In this document: positions 31,436-38,592 of the stretch, one piece after another
How positions within the stretch are numbered: position 1 is the first letter of the stretch
How the letters are laid out: each line of letters starts with the position of its first letter
Notes under the pieces: model-generated
Told to the model about the DNA's origin: nothing
Database searches by the model: none
What the model saw: the letters and a program-made list of their open reading frames with translations, nothing else
Source of the DNA: Chloroflexota bacterium
Lineage (GTDB): Bacteria > Chloroflexota > Ktedonobacteria > Ktedonobacterales > Ktedonobacteraceae
Assembly (NCBI GenBank): GCA_902812455.1
Contig: CADDZH010000033.1
Coordinates: forward strand, 1-46,616
Length of the DNA: 46,616 nucleotides
Direction: 5' to 3'
Position numbers and translations under genes: made by a program

Positions 31436-32617
31436 TTATTTCCCTACATTAAAGCGGAAATGGATGATATCTCCATCCTGCACCACGTAATCTCTCCCCT
31501 CGAGGCGCAGCAGGCCTTTTTTGGAGGCGGCAGCGAATGAGCCGCAGGCCATGAAATCCTCGAAAGGGATCACCTCGGCCCGGATGAAGCCCCGCTCGAT
31601 GTCGGAATGAATCTTACCGGCGGCTTCCGGCGCTTTTGTCCCCTTCCTGACCGTCCAGGCGCGAACCTCATCCTCGCCGACCGTGAGGAAGGTGATCAGG
31701 TTGAGCAGGCGGTAGCCGACCTGGATGACGCGATCGGCGCCTAACTGGGGCAGGCCGAGCGATTCAAGATACTCGTGAGCATCTTCTTCGGGCAGCTCTG
31801 CCAGTTCGGCCTCTAGTCGTGCGGAGACAGGCACTACTTCTGCTCCTTCATCCTTCGCCCGCCTGGCAACGGTCGCAATGCCCTTAAGCTCGCCTTCCAG
31901 GGTATCGAGATCAATATCTTCTCCCCTGGCGACCCGCTCGAGCAGATCATTTGCGGCACCCAGCACATCTTCGCTGACATTCAGCACGTACATGCGCGGC
32001 TTTACTGTCAGCAAGAAGAGTTCATCCAGCACGGCATGATCCTGCGGCAACAGCTCAACCTGGCTGGCCAGTTTCAAATCTTCGAGGGCATCGCGCATGA
32101 GTTCCAGGATTTCTAATTCCTGTTGATACTTCTTCTCGCCCGATTTGGCCGCTCGCTTTGTGCGCTCGATACGCCGCTCGACGGTGGCGAGATCGGTCAG
32201 GGCAAGCTCCGTATTCAAGCTGTCAAGGTCGCGATTGGGATCGATATCACCGTAGATGTGCGGGACGTTGCTGTTGCTGAAGGTGCGCAGGACGATGGCG
32301 AGGGCATCAGCATTGCGAATATGCCCCAGAAATTCAGGGCTTAGCCCTTCGCTCTTCTCTTTTTGGGCGTGGGTCTGTGAAGCCTGGCCCATGCCGGCCA
32401 CATCTACAAACTCGACAGTAGCATAGGTGACTTTTTTGGGATGAAAGATATCGGCAAGAGGCTGCAGCCGGGGATCGGGCACCTGCACGATAGCGCGGTT
32501 GGCCTGCACGGTGCTTGTCGCGTACCCGCTGATTGGCGCGTTTGCCTTCGTTAAAGCATTAAAGAGCGAGGTTTTGCCGCTCTGTGGTAATCCTACAATA
32601 CCTATATTAAGAGCCAT
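31436..32617 (-). CDS. ychF: YchF-family translation-associated ATPase
   Basis: A 393-residue Obg-superfamily P-loop protein; YchF/Ola1 prefers ATP and binds ribosomes. P-loop GLPQSGKTSLFNALT (9-23) differs from the usual GLPNVGKS by Gln-Ser in place of Asn-Val. Switch II is VDVAGMGQASQTHAQKEKSE, where the canonical run is DIAGLV.GAS; the Gly/Ala core is kept. The base-specificity motif is NVSED in VLNVSEDVLG, the YchF form replacing NKxD. A coiled-coil insert follows, and the C-terminal TGS domain ends VQDGDIIHFRFNV. ATG follows AAAGG. Confidence 0.92.
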   Translation of the reverse strand: MALNIGIVGLPQSGKTSLFNALTKANAPISGYATSTVQANRAIVQVPDPRLQPLADIFHPKKVTYATVEFVDVAGMGQASQTHAQKEKSEGLSPEFLGHIRNADALAIVLRTFSNSNVPHIYGDIDPNRDLDSLNTELALTDLATVERRIERTKRAAKSGEKKYQQELEILELMRDALEDLKLASQVELLPQDHAVLDELFLLTVKPRMYVLNVSEDVLGAANDLLERVARGEDIDLDTLEGELKGIATVARRAKDEGAEVVPVSARLEAELAELPEEDAHEYLESLGLPQLGADRVIQVGYRLLNLITFLTVGEDEVRAWTVRKGTKAPEAAGKIHSDIERGFIRAEVIPFEDFMACGSFAAASKKGLLRLEGRDYVVQDGDIIHFRFNVGK

Positions 32618-32728
32618 ATATGTTACCTTTTTGTGATAGTTTGATCGTTTTTCCTATTTTATCATAACCTGATATCCACTCATACATTATCTGGTGGGCC
32701 ACAGGCTCATGTTGAGAGGAGGGAGAAA

Positions 32729-32803
32729 GCGAGGGCTCCTCCACACGGTCTCGCAGACCGCGTCCTCGCGCTCCGGCAGGGGGTTCTACCCCCTGCACCC
32801 CCG
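32729..32803. repeat. GC-rich hairpin cluster, family E (copy 2)
   Basis: Nested inverted repeats: GCGAGG ... CCTCGC around CGGTCT/AGACCG, followed by GCAGGGGG/CCCCCTGC and CACCCCC. The last hairpin matches the layout of 907-931 (CCGGCAGG ... CCTGCACC). Lies upstream of ychF. Confidence 0.5.
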
Positions 32804-32875
32804 TTATAAGTGCTCAAACACCTTGACGTAGTCTGTGCGAGACACTACAATATTCGTGAAAACGAACTGCTGTTC

Positions 32876-33029
32876 CCAATAATGAACTTTAACGACCAGG
32901 TTCGGAAATACGTGTCATCCTGAGCGAAGCGAAGGATCTCGGTCGATCGGCAGCGGATGCTTCGCTTCGCTCAGCATGACATGCCACACACTGGCCTTGC
33001 CGATCTTGATTGTCAAAGTTCAATATTGG
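32876..33029. repeat. MITE-like element with terminal inverted repeats enclosing a family A palindrome
   Basis: About 154 bp. The left end CCAATAATGAACTTTAACGA then CCAGGTTCGG is the near inverse of the right end (read inverted: CCAATATTGAACTTTGACAA then TCAAGATCGGC). The middle is family A: TGTCATCCTGAGCGAAGCGA ... TTCGCTTCGCTCAGCATGAC. The right edge supplies the first bases of the GGAGG ribosome site of the fmdB-like gene. Confidence 0.65.
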
Positions 33030-33041
33030 AGGTAATATCTC

Positions 33042-33266
33042 ATGCCCTTGTACGAATATTATTGCTCAGATTGTAAATCGACGTTTGAATTGCTTGTCAG
33101 CCACCAGCATGCAGACGATGTGGTATGCATGAAGTGTCATAGTGAAAGAGTGCGGCGATTGCTCTCCCTGTTTGCTATGCCCCATGGTGATGGCGAGGAT
33201 TATGATTATGAGGAATCCGCATCGATGGGCAGTTGCGGTTGTGGCGGCGATTGCGGTTGTAACTAG
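33042..33266 (+). CDS. FmdB-family zinc ribbon protein
   Basis: A 74-residue protein. N-terminal zinc ribbon MPLYEYYCSDCKSTFELLVS ... VCMKCHS with two CxxC pairs (Cys8/Cys11 and Cys29/Cys32), the hallmark of the FmdB/CxxC_CxxC_SSSS group of putative regulators. The tail GSCGCGGDCGCN adds a Cys/Gly cluster common in this family. Role unproven; thought to bind nucleic acid or regulate. Ribosome site GGAGGTAA lies 7-8 bases before ATG. Confidence 0.85.
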   Translation: MPLYEYYCSDCKSTFELLVSHQHADDVVCMKCHSERVRRLLSLFAMPHGDGEDYDYEESASMGSCGCGGDCGCN

Positions 33267-33279
33267 GAGATGCGCAGAA

Positions 33280-33335
33280 ACCTGGCCCCCACAAGGGAGG
33301 CCAACATGCCAATGAATTGGCACTCTACTGCATCT
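33280..33335. repeat. Family D element, half copy
   Basis: CCTGGCCCCCACAAGGGAGG then CCAACATGCCAATGAATTGG: the left arm of family D (compare 10883) followed by a small palindrome, GCCAATGAATTGGC. Confidence 0.45.
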
Positions 33336-33378
33336 TGGCTGGCTTTTCTACTAGCACACAGGAAAACGACGGAATGCT

Positions 33379-33891
33379 ATGCTCTTTAATAAGACCAGTT
33401 ACAGGAGAGGCCTGATAGAAGGCGTGATACTTTACACGCTGGGTCGTCTTGGCGCTCTGATCTCGCCAGAGGTTTTTCCTGGATGGCTTTTTGTGGCTGC
33501 CCCGCTGCTCTTTCTCGTGCTGCAGTATCTCGCCGGGCCGGTCTGGGCAACACGCCGTATTGCTTCGACGAAGCGCGAGCGTTTAAGCAAGCGTTTCCTG
33601 CTGCTCGGCCCTCTGATGGCGGCGATCTGCCTGGGCATTGATATGGTGATCACGCTCGTTGCAGGGATGGCCGTCAACGCGCTGGGTGGAGTACAGCAAG
33701 GGCCGGCCCTGTGGCGGCTTTTTATTAGCGGCTCGCATCACCTCAGCCTGGCAGGCCTGGGCCTGTATGAACTCAAAAGCGCCGCCCTGCTCTTCTCACT
33801 ATTCACACTTGACGTGGTTTGCACGCGCCTGGCAATGGGAGGGTTCTTGCGCTTTACGATGCCGGCAGGCGGGAACCGGGTAACATTGTAA
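33379..33891 (+). CDS. Multi-pass membrane protein of unknown function
   Basis: A 170-residue hydrophobic protein with about four TM helices (about 15-30, 35-52, 75-100, 125-150). No signature residues of a known enzyme or carrier. Loops are basic on one face (TKRERLSKR), which places that loop inside by the positive-inside rule. The ATG has no clear ribosome site. It is followed by a degenerate repeat and a convergent small gene. Function unknown. Confidence 0.6.
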   Translation: MLFNKTSYRRGLIEGVILYTLGRLGALISPEVFPGWLFVAAPLLFLVLQYLAGPVWATRRIASTKRERLSKRFLLLGPLMAAICLGIDMVITLVAGMAVNALGGVQQGPALWRLFISGSHHLSLAGLGLYELKSAALLFSLFTLDVVCTRLAMGGFLRFTMPAGGNRVTL

Positions 33892-33904
33892 TGTTTTGTT
33901 CAAT

Positions 33905-33965
33905 GGCCGGCGGATAGGGCGGCGCAAGCGCCCCCGCACCACATCCACACCGCACCCGCCCCTAC
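33905..33965. repeat. Degenerate family B fragment
   Basis: GGCGGCGCAAGCGCCCCCGC ... CCGCACCCGCCCCTACAG resembles the core of family B (GGGCAAGCAC..GGCCCC ... CCCCTACAGG) with loss of the borders. A shorter relic, GGGACAAGCCCTACCCCTAC, is at 27450-27469. Confidence 0.35.
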
Positions 33966-33972
33966 AGTATGG

Positions 33973-34206
33973 TTATTCAAGCGCGTAGCCGCTGACTACG
34001 GCATGGACGTAGTCGGCTACGTAGTGCCGTTCATCGACGCCATCGAGCACCATGCATTCAAGCACCGGAACCATGTAGTCGGCTACCTCGTGCAGCACGC
34101 TAATGATGGGCAGTTCGTTGCGTATAGGAGTTGGCGCTGTCACGAACTCGAACAGTGCGTCGGTCAATTTCTCTTCGTCAACTTGCAGGCGGAAAATTTG
34201 GGACAT
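33973..34206 (-). CDS. Small acidic protein of unknown function
   Basis: A 77-residue soluble protein, acidic overall, with a hydrophobic C-terminal half (HEVADYMVPVLECMVLDGVD). The open frame runs to 34341, but residues before ATG 34206 (MSQIFRLQVDEEKLTD) are encoded by a family C repeat and are unlikely to be real. The ribosome site is weak (AAAGG 13-14 bases away). It lies downstream of rho on the same strand, separated by the repeat. I do not recognise the family. Confidence 0.45.
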   Translation of the reverse strand: MSQIFRLQVDEEKLTDALFEFVTAPTPIRNELPIISVLHEVADYMVPVLECMVLDGVDERHYVADYVHAVVSGYALE

Positions 34207-34255
34207 GACGGAGCTAGCCTTTCTAGGCATATCAGGGAGAACCAGCAAATTTTTT

Positions 34256-34353
34256 GGGTCTCCATCTTTTAGGGTGATTGGCGAGGGTGCCGATAAATCG
34301 GCGCTGGCCACAATAAATCGGGCCCTACAGTTCACCCGCAAGGATGGAGTGCC
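34256..34353. repeat. MITE-like repeat, family C (copy 3)
   Basis: About 98 bp just after the rho stop (34360). Left end GTCTCCATCTTTTAGGGTGA, right end TTCACCCGCAAGGATGGAGT (inverse). The interior has GCCGATAAATCGGCGC and CAATAAATCGGG. Confidence 0.7.
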
Positions 34354-34359
34354 AATTTT

Positions 34360-35619
34360 TTACAATCCACTCTTATTGAGACTGGCCAGGAACTCCATAT
34401 TCGTGTTTGTCTTGGACATGAACTGGAGCAGCGCTTCCATCGCTTCCAGGCCGCGCTGATCGGCCAGGGTAGAGAACATACGACGCATGACAACGACGGC
34501 GCGCAAGGTCTTCTCGTCGAGCAGCAGTTCTTCGCGGCGCGTGCTGGAAAGCGAGATGTCGATGGCGGGGAAGACGCGGCGCTCGGCAAGCTTGCGGTTG
34601 AGTAAGAGTTCCATGTTACCGGTACCTTTGAATTCTTCGTAGATCACGTCATCCATGCGGCTGCCGGTATCGATGAGGGCAGTAGCGATAACCGTCAGGC
34701 TGCCACCTTCTTCGACCTTACGAGCTGCTCCAAAGAAGCGCTTGGGCGGGAAGAGCGCGCTCGGATCGAGGCCACCGGAGAGCGTGCGCCCGCTCGGCTG
34801 CACAGCAAGGTTATAGGCGCGGCTCAGGCGCGTGATGCTATCCAGGAGGACCACTACATCCCGTCCTCCCTCAACCAGGCGCTTGGCACGTTCGAGCACC
34901 ATTTCCGCAACACGTGTATGGGCTTCGGTTGGCTCGTCGAATGTTGAGCTGATCACTTCGGCACGCACCGAGCGCTTCATGTCGGTCACTTCTTCGGGTC
35001 GCTCACCGATGAGGGCAATCATGAGATGAACATCGTCGTAGTTTTCGGTGATGGAGTTGGCGATGGACTTGAGCAGCATGGTTTTCCCAGCTTTAGGCGG
35101 TGAGACGATCAGGCCGCGCTGCCCACGCCCGATAGGAGCGACCAGGTTGATGATGCGCCCGGAGATGTTGGATGGTACTGTTTCGAGATTGAACATTTGG
35201 TAAGGGAAGATCGGGGTCAGGTTATCGAAGTGGGGACGGCGTTTGGCAATTTCAGGATCGATGCCATTGATGGCTTCCACGCGGAGCAGGCCGTAGTACT
35301 TTTCGTTATCTTTTGGCGGGCGGACCTGCCCATACACCATATCGCCGGTGCGCAAGCCAAAGCGGCGAATTTGCGATTGCGAGACGTAGACATCCATGCT
35401 GCCCGGTAGGAAGCGTTCCTGCCTGAGGAAGCCGAAGCCATCTTCCACGATCTCTAATACGCCCGAAGTAAAGATATTTCCCTGCTGTTCTGTATGGGCC
35501 TGGAGAAGCCGGAAGACGAGGTCCTGTTTCTTGAGAGTGGTGTAGCCGGAGAGTTCGAGGTCGCGCGCGATGTCGCGTAACTCTGTAAGGGTTTTGGTTT
35601 CTAATTCAGCAATATTCAC
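34360..35619 (-). CDS. rho: Transcription termination factor Rho
   Basis: A 419-residue hexameric RNA helicase. N-terminal helix bundle (1-45, [20 protein letters not shown]), RNA-binding cold-shock fold (about 48-120, [15 protein letters not shown]), then the RecA-like motor: Walker A SPPKAGKT (173-180), Walker [11 protein letters not shown], and Q/R-loop regions [20 protein letters not shown] and GTGNMEL. Length is typical. The start is GTG 35619, the first possible in-frame start, with no clear ribosome site; the leader is long and under its own promoter. Rho is often autoregulated by termination in its leader. Confidence 0.95.
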   Translation of the reverse strand: MNIAELETKTLTELRDIARDLELSGYTTLKKQDLVFRLLQAHTEQQGNIFTSGVLEIVEDGFGFLRQERFLPGSMDVYVSQSQIRRFGLRTGDMVYGQVRPPKDNEKYYGLLRVEAINGIDPEIAKRRPHFDNLTPIFPYQMFNLETVPSNISGRIINLVAPIGRGQRGLIVSPPKAGKTMLLKSIANSITENYDDVHLMIALIGERPEEVTDMKRSVRAEVISSTFDEPTEAHTRVAEMVLERAKRLVEGGRDVVVLLDSITRLSRAYNLAVQPSGRTLSGGLDPSALFPPKRFFGAARKVEEGGSLTVIATALIDTGSRMDDVIYEEFKGTGNMELLLNRKLAERRVFPAIDISLSSTRREELLLDEKTLRAVVVMRRMFSTLADQRGLEAMEALLQFMSKTNTNMEFLASLNKSGL

Positions 35620-35923
35620 GTTGTGTTGGGCGAAGCACGCTCCTGAAAACCATGCGGAGCAATGCGCCCATTCTCCTTTCTCTGGTGAACTTGGTGGTTA
35701 TAGTGAGAAAGTGGTGTGTCATAGGGTACGACAATATACGTATGTTGTACGGGTAGCTTCTCTCTTCAAGGCTCTCATTAAGAGTTTGAGAGGAGAAGGA
35801 AGCTCTAGCTCATGGGAAAAACAAGAGGTGCCTGCTAGGCCTGGGACAATGTACAATGTAACTACACACAGACAAGTAGCTAACGCAGAACTATTGCAAG
35901 ATGTAGTACATACCTCTGGAGCT
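35620..35923 (-). promoter_or_regulatory. Long leader of rho
   Basis: About 300 nt between the predicted transcription start and the GTG of rho. It has few G runs and several pyrimidine-rich stretches (CTTCCTTCTCCTCTC), as expected for Rho-binding RNA. It also contains AAAGGAG followed by a short frame ([20 protein letters not shown]) that ends 6 codons past the rho start region in another frame; its start is too close to the site to call it a gene. Autoregulation is inference. Confidence 0.4.
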
Positions 35924-35929
35924 AGAATA

Positions 35930-35958
35930 ACTATATCACAGGCCTAAGTGGCTGTCAA
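35930..35958 (-). promoter_or_regulatory. Promoter of rho
   Basis: On the minus strand, TTGACA (35958-35953), a 17-bp spacer, TATAGT (35935-35930). It lies directly after the stop of the upstream metalloprotease gene. Confidence 0.7.
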
Positions 35959-35975
35959 GAGCTTTTCTTCAGGAT

Positions 35976-36515
35976 TCAGTATGTACACTCAGGTTTGAGG
36001 CGGCGGCCAGGGCGATGCATACCAGGGATGCCGGCCCAACCCGCCTTCCGCTCCTGATCATAGAATGGGAACCAGTACCTGTCAATCCATTCATCGCTCT
36101 TGCGCACAAATGCTCCCAGGCCGCGCTCTTCAAGCTCCCGGTTGACAATATTATTGGCGTGCGGGTGCTGGTAGCGGCGTGGTAAGGGAGAGCCGAAGCC
36201 ATGAGCATAATGCACCAGCTCGTGGGCAATCGTTGTAACCAGGATATACTCGGGCACATATTGGTGTTGCAGCAGGGCATTGATGCCGATAAATGACGTT
36301 GCCTCGTCGAGCGATAGCCGGATGAGGCCCAGGCGACTTTTCCATGGATAGCAATAAGCAATTTCTATATCATTCACATGAGGAACATCCGCAAAGTATT
36401 GTTGCCAGATATATTCAAGGTATAGATTCAGATTTTTACCGGTTAGTGGTAAAGCAGGAAGGTCCCCCGAATGGAACGGTTCTGCTTGCCTGATTTCTAA
36501 AGCAGCCAGTGGCAT
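35976..36515 (-). CDS. SprT-like zinc metalloprotease
   Basis: A 179-residue protein with the zinc protease signature TTIAHELVHYAHGFG (HExxH at about 97-101). A further His in RRYQHPHANNIVNRELEERG is a candidate third ligand. The layout (short N-terminal fold, HExxH, then a His-containing helix) resembles SprT-like/minigluzincin proteins, some of which cut DNA-protein crosslinks; the substrate here is unknown. There is no signal peptide. ATG has GAAGGAG upstream. It lies ahead of rho on the same strand, but rho has its own promoter. Confidence 0.65.
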   Translation of the reverse strand: MPLAALEIRQAEPFHSGDLPALPLTGKNLNLYLEYIWQQYFADVPHVNDIEIAYCYPWKSRLGLIRLSLDEATSFIGINALLQHQYVPEYILVTTIAHELVHYAHGFGSPLPRRYQHPHANNIVNRELEERGLGAFVRKSDEWIDRYWFPFYDQERKAGWAGIPGMHRPGRRLKPECTY

Positions 36516-36720
36516 ACATGAACTCCTTCAATGATTATTGCCTGTGAGTCCAGTATACCTATGCCTCTGTTTGAGAAATATCAATGTGAGGATGTGAGGA
36601 TCAAGCGTTTCGGGCGATGTAGTATAATCTGAACACACGGGTGGTAATGATACAGATTGTCCGACCCAGGCGACTCTGTACATTAAGGCAGGGTTCACTG
36701 GTGAAGAAAAGACCTTACAT

Positions 36721-36847
36721 CATGTCACCCTGAGCGAGTGCAGCCCAGCCCTGAGCGCGTGAGCCGTAGCCCTGAACGCCGTGAAGGGGAAGGGGAAGAA
36801 TCTCCGGCGATCAGCAGCGGATGTTTCGCTTCGCTCAACATGACATG
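36721..36847. repeat. Palindromic repeat, family A (copy 4, with inner duplication)
   Basis: CATGTCACCCTGAGCGAGTG ... TGTTTCGCTTCGCTCAACAT, then GACATG. The middle carries a partial repeat of itself (CCCAGCCCTGAGCGCGTGAG, CCGTAGCCCTGAACGCCGTG). The gap 36516-36918 otherwise holds only a TATAAT at 36623 with no good -35. Confidence 0.7.
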
Positions 36848-36918
36848 GCCAGACTTTTTTGATGATTGAGGCATTGTCACGTTCATTTGAACCTTGCCTA
36901 AACAAGAAAAGAGGTCGT

Positions 36919-37401
36919 ATGCCAAAGAGTTCTCGTAGGACAGTATTTCCCTCACGTCCAGTGAGTAGCAATGCCAATGTGACATCGGCGGTCGGCACAG
37001 AGGAAACGTTTGGCCGGCGGCGGGCCCGTCGAAGTTCTCTTTTGTCCCGGACGATTATCTGGGTGACGGGGCTGATCTGCCTGGCATTTTTGCTGGCGAC
37101 GCTGGCTCAGGCCTGGTCAAACAGCCAACTCATGCAGCGCGTCCGGCAGCAGCAGCAACAGCTCCAGCAAACCCAGGAGCATAATGCCTACTTGAAGAAG
37201 CTGGCCAATCATTATAAAGACCCATCTGTTATTGAGAGAGAGGCACGCGAGGAACTTGGCTATATTCGTCGCGGCGAACATGCCGTTGTAATCGTCAGTG
37301 AAGACAACCAGGCGCAGCCAGCGTCACCTCACCCCACCCAGCGGCCTGCACCGCAGAGTTACTGGCAGCAGTGGTGGAATGTGTTTTTTGGCAATGGCTG
37401 A
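36919..37401 (+). CDS. FtsB/DivIC-like septum protein
   Basis: A 160-residue bitopic membrane protein. Basic N-terminus (about 1-44), one TM helix (about 46-66, IIWVTGLICLAFLLATLAQA), a Gln-rich coiled coil (QLMQRVRQQQQQLQQTQEHN), then the conserved DivIC block DPSVIEREAREELGYIRRGE that follows the coil in FtsB/DivIC proteins, and a Pro/Trp tail. It likely joins FtsL/FtsQ-like partners in the divisome. ATG 36919 is preferred (AAGAGG upstream) over the frame opening at 36859, which is repeat-derived. Confidence 0.8.
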   Translation: MPKSSRRTVFPSRPVSSNANVTSAVGTEETFGRRRARRSSLLSRTIIWVTGLICLAFLLATLAQAWSNSQLMQRVRQQQQQLQQTQEHNAYLKKLANHYKDPSVIEREAREELGYIRRGEHAVVIVSEDNQAQPASPHPTQRPAPQSYWQQWWNVFFGNG

Positions 37402-37423
37402 TCGGACAGAAGTACTCTAGTGC

Positions 37424-37451
37424 TTGACACGGTCTTTAAGATAGATATAGG
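37424..37451 (+). promoter_or_regulatory. Promoter of the puuD-like leader RNA
   Basis: TTGACA (37424-37429), a 16-bp spacer, TATAGG (37446-37451). The first base is expected near 37458. Confidence 0.55.
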
Positions 37452-37457
37452 ATAGTT

Positions 37458-37655
37458 GTAGCAATATATAGGCATTGAGGAAATATCGTGAATACAGCGC
37501 ATACCTTAGCAGTACCATTCCTCGTGATTATCCAGCTCCAGTTCTGGCTGGAGCTTCCCGTGTTTGGACTCGCTGGTATGCGTTTCGTCGCTTAGTTCGC
37601 TTTTTTCTCGCAACGGGACGCACGAAAAGAAGCGTCCCGTTTTTTTATTATAAAA
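37458..37655 (+). promoter_or_regulatory. Attenuator-like leader RNA before the class I amidotransferase gene
   Basis: Promoter, fold, terminator, then ribosome site. A stem CGCATACC (37498-37505)/GGTATGCG (37575-37582) encloses hairpin AGCTCCAG/CTGGAGCT (37534-37555). Downstream is a strong terminator (37612-37648). TCCCGT at 37556-37561 is complementary to ACGGGA at 37613-37618 in the 5' arm of the terminator, so an antiterminator can form when the upstream fold opens. The gene starts 37 nt after the terminator. I do not recognise a named riboswitch or T-box motif. A free small RNA is the alternative. Confidence 0.55.
37612..37648 (+). terminator. Intrinsic terminator in the leader
   Basis: AACGGGACGC (37612-37621), loop ACGAAAAGAA, GCGTCCCGTT followed by a run of T to 37646. 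This is a textbook Rho-independent terminator, placed before and not after a gene. Confidence 0.85.
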
Positions 37656-37684
37656 CTTTATTGTTTTGTAGAGGAGTAATTCGT

Positions 37685-38467
37685 ATGCGTCCAATCATAG
37701 GCATACCGGCGCAGGCGGACTACCGGGAGAAGTCTGGCCGGCCCATTTATGGCAATAACCGCGCGTATATACATGCGGTGGAGAGCGCTGGTGGCATTCC
37801 CGTCCTTATTCCTATGCTGTATGATGCCAGCCTTCTTGAGCCTCTTTTAGACCGGCTGGATGGCCTGCTATTATCTGGGGGCGTTGATATTCAACCCATA
37901 CGCTATCATGAAGAACCTCATCCTTTATTAGATGCTGTCGATGAGCCACTTGATGAGCTAGAGTTTGCTGTGACGGCGTGGGCGCTACAGAGAGATATGC
38001 CGGTGCTGGGTGTCTGCCGGGGGATGCAACTGCTGAATATTGCTCTCGGTGGCAGCCTCTACCAGGATATAGCCGCGCAATGTCCAGGAAGCATGAAGCA
38101 TAGCAGGCGAGAATTGCCGCGCAACACGCTGATCCACAATATCCATATCGAAGCAGGCAGCGTGATGGAGAACGTGCTTGGCGCGAACGAAATCTGGATC
38201 AATAGCCTGCATCACCAGGCGGTAAAAGAGCCTGGAAAGGGCGTGCGTATCAGTGGCCGCGCTGAAGATGGCATCGCTGAGTTGATGGAAGTAGAGGGCT
38301 ATCGCTTTGTACTGGGCATTCAGGGTCATCCCGAAGAACTCTATACAATTGAGCCAGCTTGCGCCAGGTTATTCGCGGTTTTCGTCAAAGCGTGCAGCGA
38401 CTATCGCGCAAGTGTAGAGGGCAACAGGCTTGAAGAGAGGGTAATGGCAGGCTCGCACCGGGCGTAA
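37685..38467 (+). CDS. Class I glutamine amidotransferase-like hydrolase (PuuD type)
   Basis: A 260-residue gamma-glutamyl hydrolase of the PuuD/peptidase C26 group, which cleaves gamma-glutamyl-GABA in putrescine breakdown in characterised members. Visible are RPIIGIPAQ at the start, LLLSGGVDIQP (the oxyanion region), the nucleophile in GVCRGMQLLN (Cys111), HHQAVK, and the His-Glu pair in LGIQGHPEELY. The frame is open further upstream (37475), but that part is the leader RNA; ATG 37685 has GAGGAG 8 bases before it and starts the domain. Substrate is inferred. Confidence 0.85.
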   Translation: MRPIIGIPAQADYREKSGRPIYGNNRAYIHAVESAGGIPVLIPMLYDASLLEPLLDRLDGLLLSGGVDIQPIRYHEEPHPLLDAVDEPLDELEFAVTAWALQRDMPVLGVCRGMQLLNIALGGSLYQDIAAQCPGSMKHSRRELPRNTLIHNIHIEAGSVMENVLGANEIWINSLHHQAVKEPGKGVRISGRAEDGIAELMEVEGYRFVLGIQGHPEELYTIEPACARLFAVFVKACSDYRASVEGNRLEERVMAGSHRA

Positions 38468-38491
38468 CTTTAGATCATTACAGAGCAGGCG

Positions 38492-38520
38492 TTGACAGCA
38501 AACAGGCTTTCACGTATTAT
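38492..38520 (+). promoter_or_regulatory. Promoter of the TPR gene
   Basis: TTGACA (38492-38497), a 17-bp spacer, TATTAT (38515-38520). Confidence 0.75.
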
Positions 38521-38592
38521 GAGGCAGAGCTAAACAGATAGCTGCTTCTGGTAGGTGAGAGCCTTTTATTTGCAATGGGGGTAGCAAAAGCA

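Noticed and set aside
37458..37648. 6S RNA
   Set aside because: Size and promoter-terminator layout fit, but the main hairpin is only about 85 nt and lacks the large central bubble closed by the RNA ends; the gene follows too closely.
37475..37684. N-terminal 70-residue extension of the amidotransferase
   Set aside because: The region is a leader RNA with a terminator; the peptide has no similarity to the family.
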